In this document: piece after piece, positions 5,612 through 7,176 of the stretch | Layout: each line of letters begins with the position of its first letter | Numbering within the stretch: the first letter of the stretch is position 1 | Position numbers and translations under genes: made by a program | Origin: Candidatus Zhuqueibacterota bacterium | Lineage (GTDB): Bacteria > Zhuqueibacterota > QNDG01 | Assembly (NCBI GenBank): GCA_003645915.1 | Contig: QNDG01000065.1 | Coordinates: 1 to 7,176 of the forward strand | DNA length: 7,176 nt | Direction: 5' to 3' | The notes under the pieces: model-generated | The model's database searches: none | Told to the model about the DNA's origin: nothing | Seen by the model: only the letters and a program-made list of their open reading frames with translations

Positions 5612-6523
5612 ATTGTATACCGATCTCTTTTCAAGCAGCGTTAATTGCACCGCTCTCGTAGGCTTTTCCTCCTCGTAAGAGGTACTAAAATTCATGACAA
5701 GAGCTTCAAGCATCGGATTTCGGTTATCTTTCTTTGTCCCAACATGGTAAAAATGTCCTTTAGTTAAAATGCTGTATCTAGCCCAAAGAGTGTCAATAAA
5801 TTGGTTCGTTCTAAATTCGTTGCCATGCCAAGTGGAGAGGATAAACCTGGTTTGAGTATTCGCAAGTAGTTTCGCTAGTTGTTTTTCGTGCCTCTCGTCC
5901 CAGCTGTTAAAATAATTGATATGTCGGGTAATGTATGGGGGGTCACAATACAGAAGATCGCAGGCGCTCGTTTCGGCGATAGTCACCGAGTAATCTTGAC
6001 ATCGGAATTCGTAATCTCCTAAAACACAGGCGTCTGCAACAGCTTGAACCTGATTACTAATTTTCGTGATATAGGCTTGGGCGAAACGGTTAGGCTTACG
6101 ACAGAATGGAACATTGAATTTCCCCTGCTGGTTGAAACGGATCATTCCATTAAAACACGCATGGTTCAGAAAAGGAAAATCCAACGAATTTCCGTACCGA
6201 TTAAATCTCTCCCGCACTACGTAATAATACTCCCCTTTTGACCGCAGCAATTCTGCTTCTTCTTTTTCTAGGAACCGTCTTGTAATCACGGTATTGATCC
6301 CGCCGTTGGCGATGCTTTGGTAAAAGTTGATGAGGTGTGGGTTTGAGTCTGCAAGCAACGCCTTACGAGGTCGTACATTGAAGACCACTACCCCTGAGTC
6401 CAGAAATGGTTCAATCCAGCGGCCGTCGAAATCGGAAGGGGTGATGGCTTTTATCCAGGGAACGAGTTTAGTCTTGATCTCTTGACACTTTATCGGGGGA
6501 ACCAGTATTCGATGGATGGTCAT
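5606..6523 (-). CDS. D12-class N6-adenine DNA methyltransferase, possibly inactive
   Basis: A 305-residue alpha-class adenine methyltransferase (MethyltransfD12, Dam-like) of normal length. The order is an N-terminal PPIKCQEIKTKLVPWI (9-24), SAM motif I EPFLDSGVVVFN (38-49), the family signature CFNGMIRFNQQGKFNVPF (123-140), and catalytic motif IV CDPPY (193-197). FILSTWHGNEFR (227-238) and HVGTKKDNRNPMLEALVMN (260-278) follow. Two positions that I recall as glycine are acidic: E15 (normally IKCQGIK) and D42 (normally EPFLGSG). Each needs a single G-to-A change, and both lie in SAM-binding motifs, so activity is doubtful. The ATG has AAGGAA nine bases upstream, inside the end of the preceding gene, six bases from its stop. 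G+C is about 50% at 6301-6360 and 6421-6480, well above the neighbours. The stop lies in an attC-like site, suggesting cassette transfer. Confidence 0.9.
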   Translation of the reverse strand: MTIHRILVPPIKCQEIKTKLVPWIKAITPSDFDGRWIEPFLDSGVVVFNVRPRKALLADSNPHLINFYQSIANGGINTVITRRFLEKEEAELLRSKGEYYYVVRERFNRYGNSLDFPFLNHACFNGMIRFNQQGKFNVPFCRKPNRFAQAYITKISNQVQAVADACVLGDYEFRCQDYSVTIAETSACDLLYCDPPYITRHINYFNSWDERHEKQLAKLLANTQTRFILSTWHGNEFRTNQFIDTLWARYSILTKGHFYHVGTKKDNRNPMLEALVMNFSTSYEEEKPTRAVQLTLLEKRSVYNG

Positions 6524-6529
6524 GGTTGA

Positions 6530-7045
6530 TTATTCCTTGGTTAGAATCAGATTTGAGAAGTAATTCATGCTTTTAGTTGAATCTATTTTTTCCGCGCGTC
6601 CTGTTATTGTCAATTCTTCAGCGGAAATGCCAAACAGCCATGAAAGCTGATTGGAAATCAACTCACCTGCCTTTGCAATAAACATTGTCAGTAAACAGTC
6701 AGCAGTTTTTCTGTTTTTGTGGACAACAAGCAAGTCATCAGGTTTAGCCCTTAAAAAACAGCCAGCTTCGGGATAGTAAAGCCGATATTCTGTACGAGTT
6801 TCATGATTTTCTCTGGCATCATACCATGTGAGAGTAACCTTATCTTCTATAATATCATCTTCATCATCGGTAAGGTAGATAATACAGCATGAAAGTTTCT
6901 GTTTTTCATGTTCCAGAATTTTTTTGAAACTGTTTATTCCATTGAATTCATGTTCATGAGAAACTTCAGGATCTATTTCAACTGATTTCAGAATTTTGTA
7001 TCCGAAACCTTCAAAATAATCGGTGAGAAATTCATGTTTTACCAC
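6530..7045 (-). CDS. EcoRII-N-like restriction protein, lacking catalytic domain
   Basis: The 171 residues match the N-terminal DNA-binding (B3-like pseudobarrel) domain of EcoRII-type restriction endonucleases: EHEFNGINSFKKIL (31-44), IIYLTDDEDDIIEDKVTLTW (55-74), then YDARENHETRTEYRLYYP (75-92), DDLLVVHK (103-110) and SNQLSWLFGIS (131-141). Full-length relatives are roughly 400 residues and continue into a PD-(D/E)XK catalytic domain. Here the frame ends NYFSNLILTKE, where that domain should begin, and the downstream D12 gene starts six bases later. The protein may be a disrupted endonuclease, or a stand-alone binding protein. It starts at GTG, sharing one base with the TAG of the upstream C5-methyltransferase (TAGTG), a coupled restriction-modification layout. 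AAGGA lies about 12 bases upstream. Confidence 0.75.
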   Translation of the reverse strand: MVKHEFLTDYFEGFGYKILKSVEIDPEVSHEHEFNGINSFKKILEHEKQKLSCCIIYLTDDEDDIIEDKVTLTWYDARENHETRTEYRLYYPEAGCFLRAKPDDLLVVHKNRKTADCLLTMFIAKAGELISNQLSWLFGISAEELTITGRAEKIDSTKSMNYFSNLILTKE

Positions 7046-7176
7046 TATCTTTTTTTATCCTTCAGAATTTTTATTATTTCTTTTGCTGTTGTCTCAATTG
7101 CCGGAACAACAACACTGTTTCCTATTTGTTTATATGCTTGTGTTTGTGAAACGGGAAAGACAAATCTTTTTGGGTC
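7045..7176 (-). CDS. C5-cytosine DNA methyltransferase, C-terminal end (partial)
   Basis: The gene enters from the right edge on the - strand; only its last 43 codons and a TAG stop (7045-7047) are inside. The residues read DPKRFVFPVSQTQAYKQIGN, followed by SVVVPAIETTAKEIIKIL. QAYKQIGNSVVVP is motif X of C5-cytosine (Dcm/HhaI-type) methyltransferases, the SAM-pocket helix at the very end of these proteins. The catalytic PCQ loop lies outside. It overlaps by one base the EcoRII-N-like gene, whose family partners are C5-cytosine methyltransferases. The two therefore form, or once formed, a type II restriction-modification operon. The recognition sequence cannot be read from this end. Confidence 0.92.
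   Translation of the reverse strand, partial: DPKRFVFPVSQTQAYKQIGNSVVVPAIETTAKEIIKILKDKKR

Noticed and set aside
6044..6241. 65-codon open frame on the + strand
   Set aside because: It is fully antisense within the well-supported D12 methyltransferase gene.
1..7176. tRNA or rRNA genes
   Set aside because: I saw no cloverleaf-like stretch or conserved T-loop motif in the gaps; none can be supported by eye.

Overview
This is an AT-rich bacterial or prophage window using the standard genetic code: TAA, TAG and TGA all close plausible genes. I cannot name the host phylum. It falls into three parts.

Left (about 1-3461, + strand): a closely packed run of small genes with good ribosome binding sites and very short gaps, as in a tailed-phage structural or accessory module. 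Recognisable members are a fibronectin-III-like protein (44-688), a DUF5659-type protein (1219-1515) and a protein resembling small phage virion proteins (2170-2547). The others are hypothetical, including a 38-residue gene at 1602-1718. A strong intrinsic terminator (1145-1182), preceded by two more hairpins, splits the run into two transcription units. No capsid, portal, terminase or tape-measure gene is present, so phage origin is an inference.

Middle (about 3462-3993): decayed sequence. A frameshifted rhodanese-like pseudogene lies in frame behind the TAG of the last phage-like gene. A lysine-rich doubtful ORF and a GC-rich hairpin follow.

Right (about 4017-7176, - strand): a DNA-modification island. 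Reading along the - strand it holds: the C-terminal end of a C5-cytosine methyltransferase (motif X); an EcoRII-N-like restriction protein that stops where its catalytic domain should begin; a D12-class adenine methyltransferase with two suspicious glycine-to-acid changes; a 73-bp attC-like site whose first core box overlaps that gene's stop codon; and a beta-class TSPPY methyltransferase fused to a degenerate staphylococcal-nuclease-like domain. The D12 gene is clearly richer in G+C (about 50% in two 60-base samples) than its neighbours.

The most interesting reading is that a type II restriction-modification pair of EcoRII type was cut short by a mobile, integron-cassette-like adenine methyltransferase gene. 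That gene may since have been inactivated by mutation. Downstream lies an unusual methyltransferase whose nuclease-like tail has probably become a DNA-binding module. No integrase, transposase or CRISPR array is visible.
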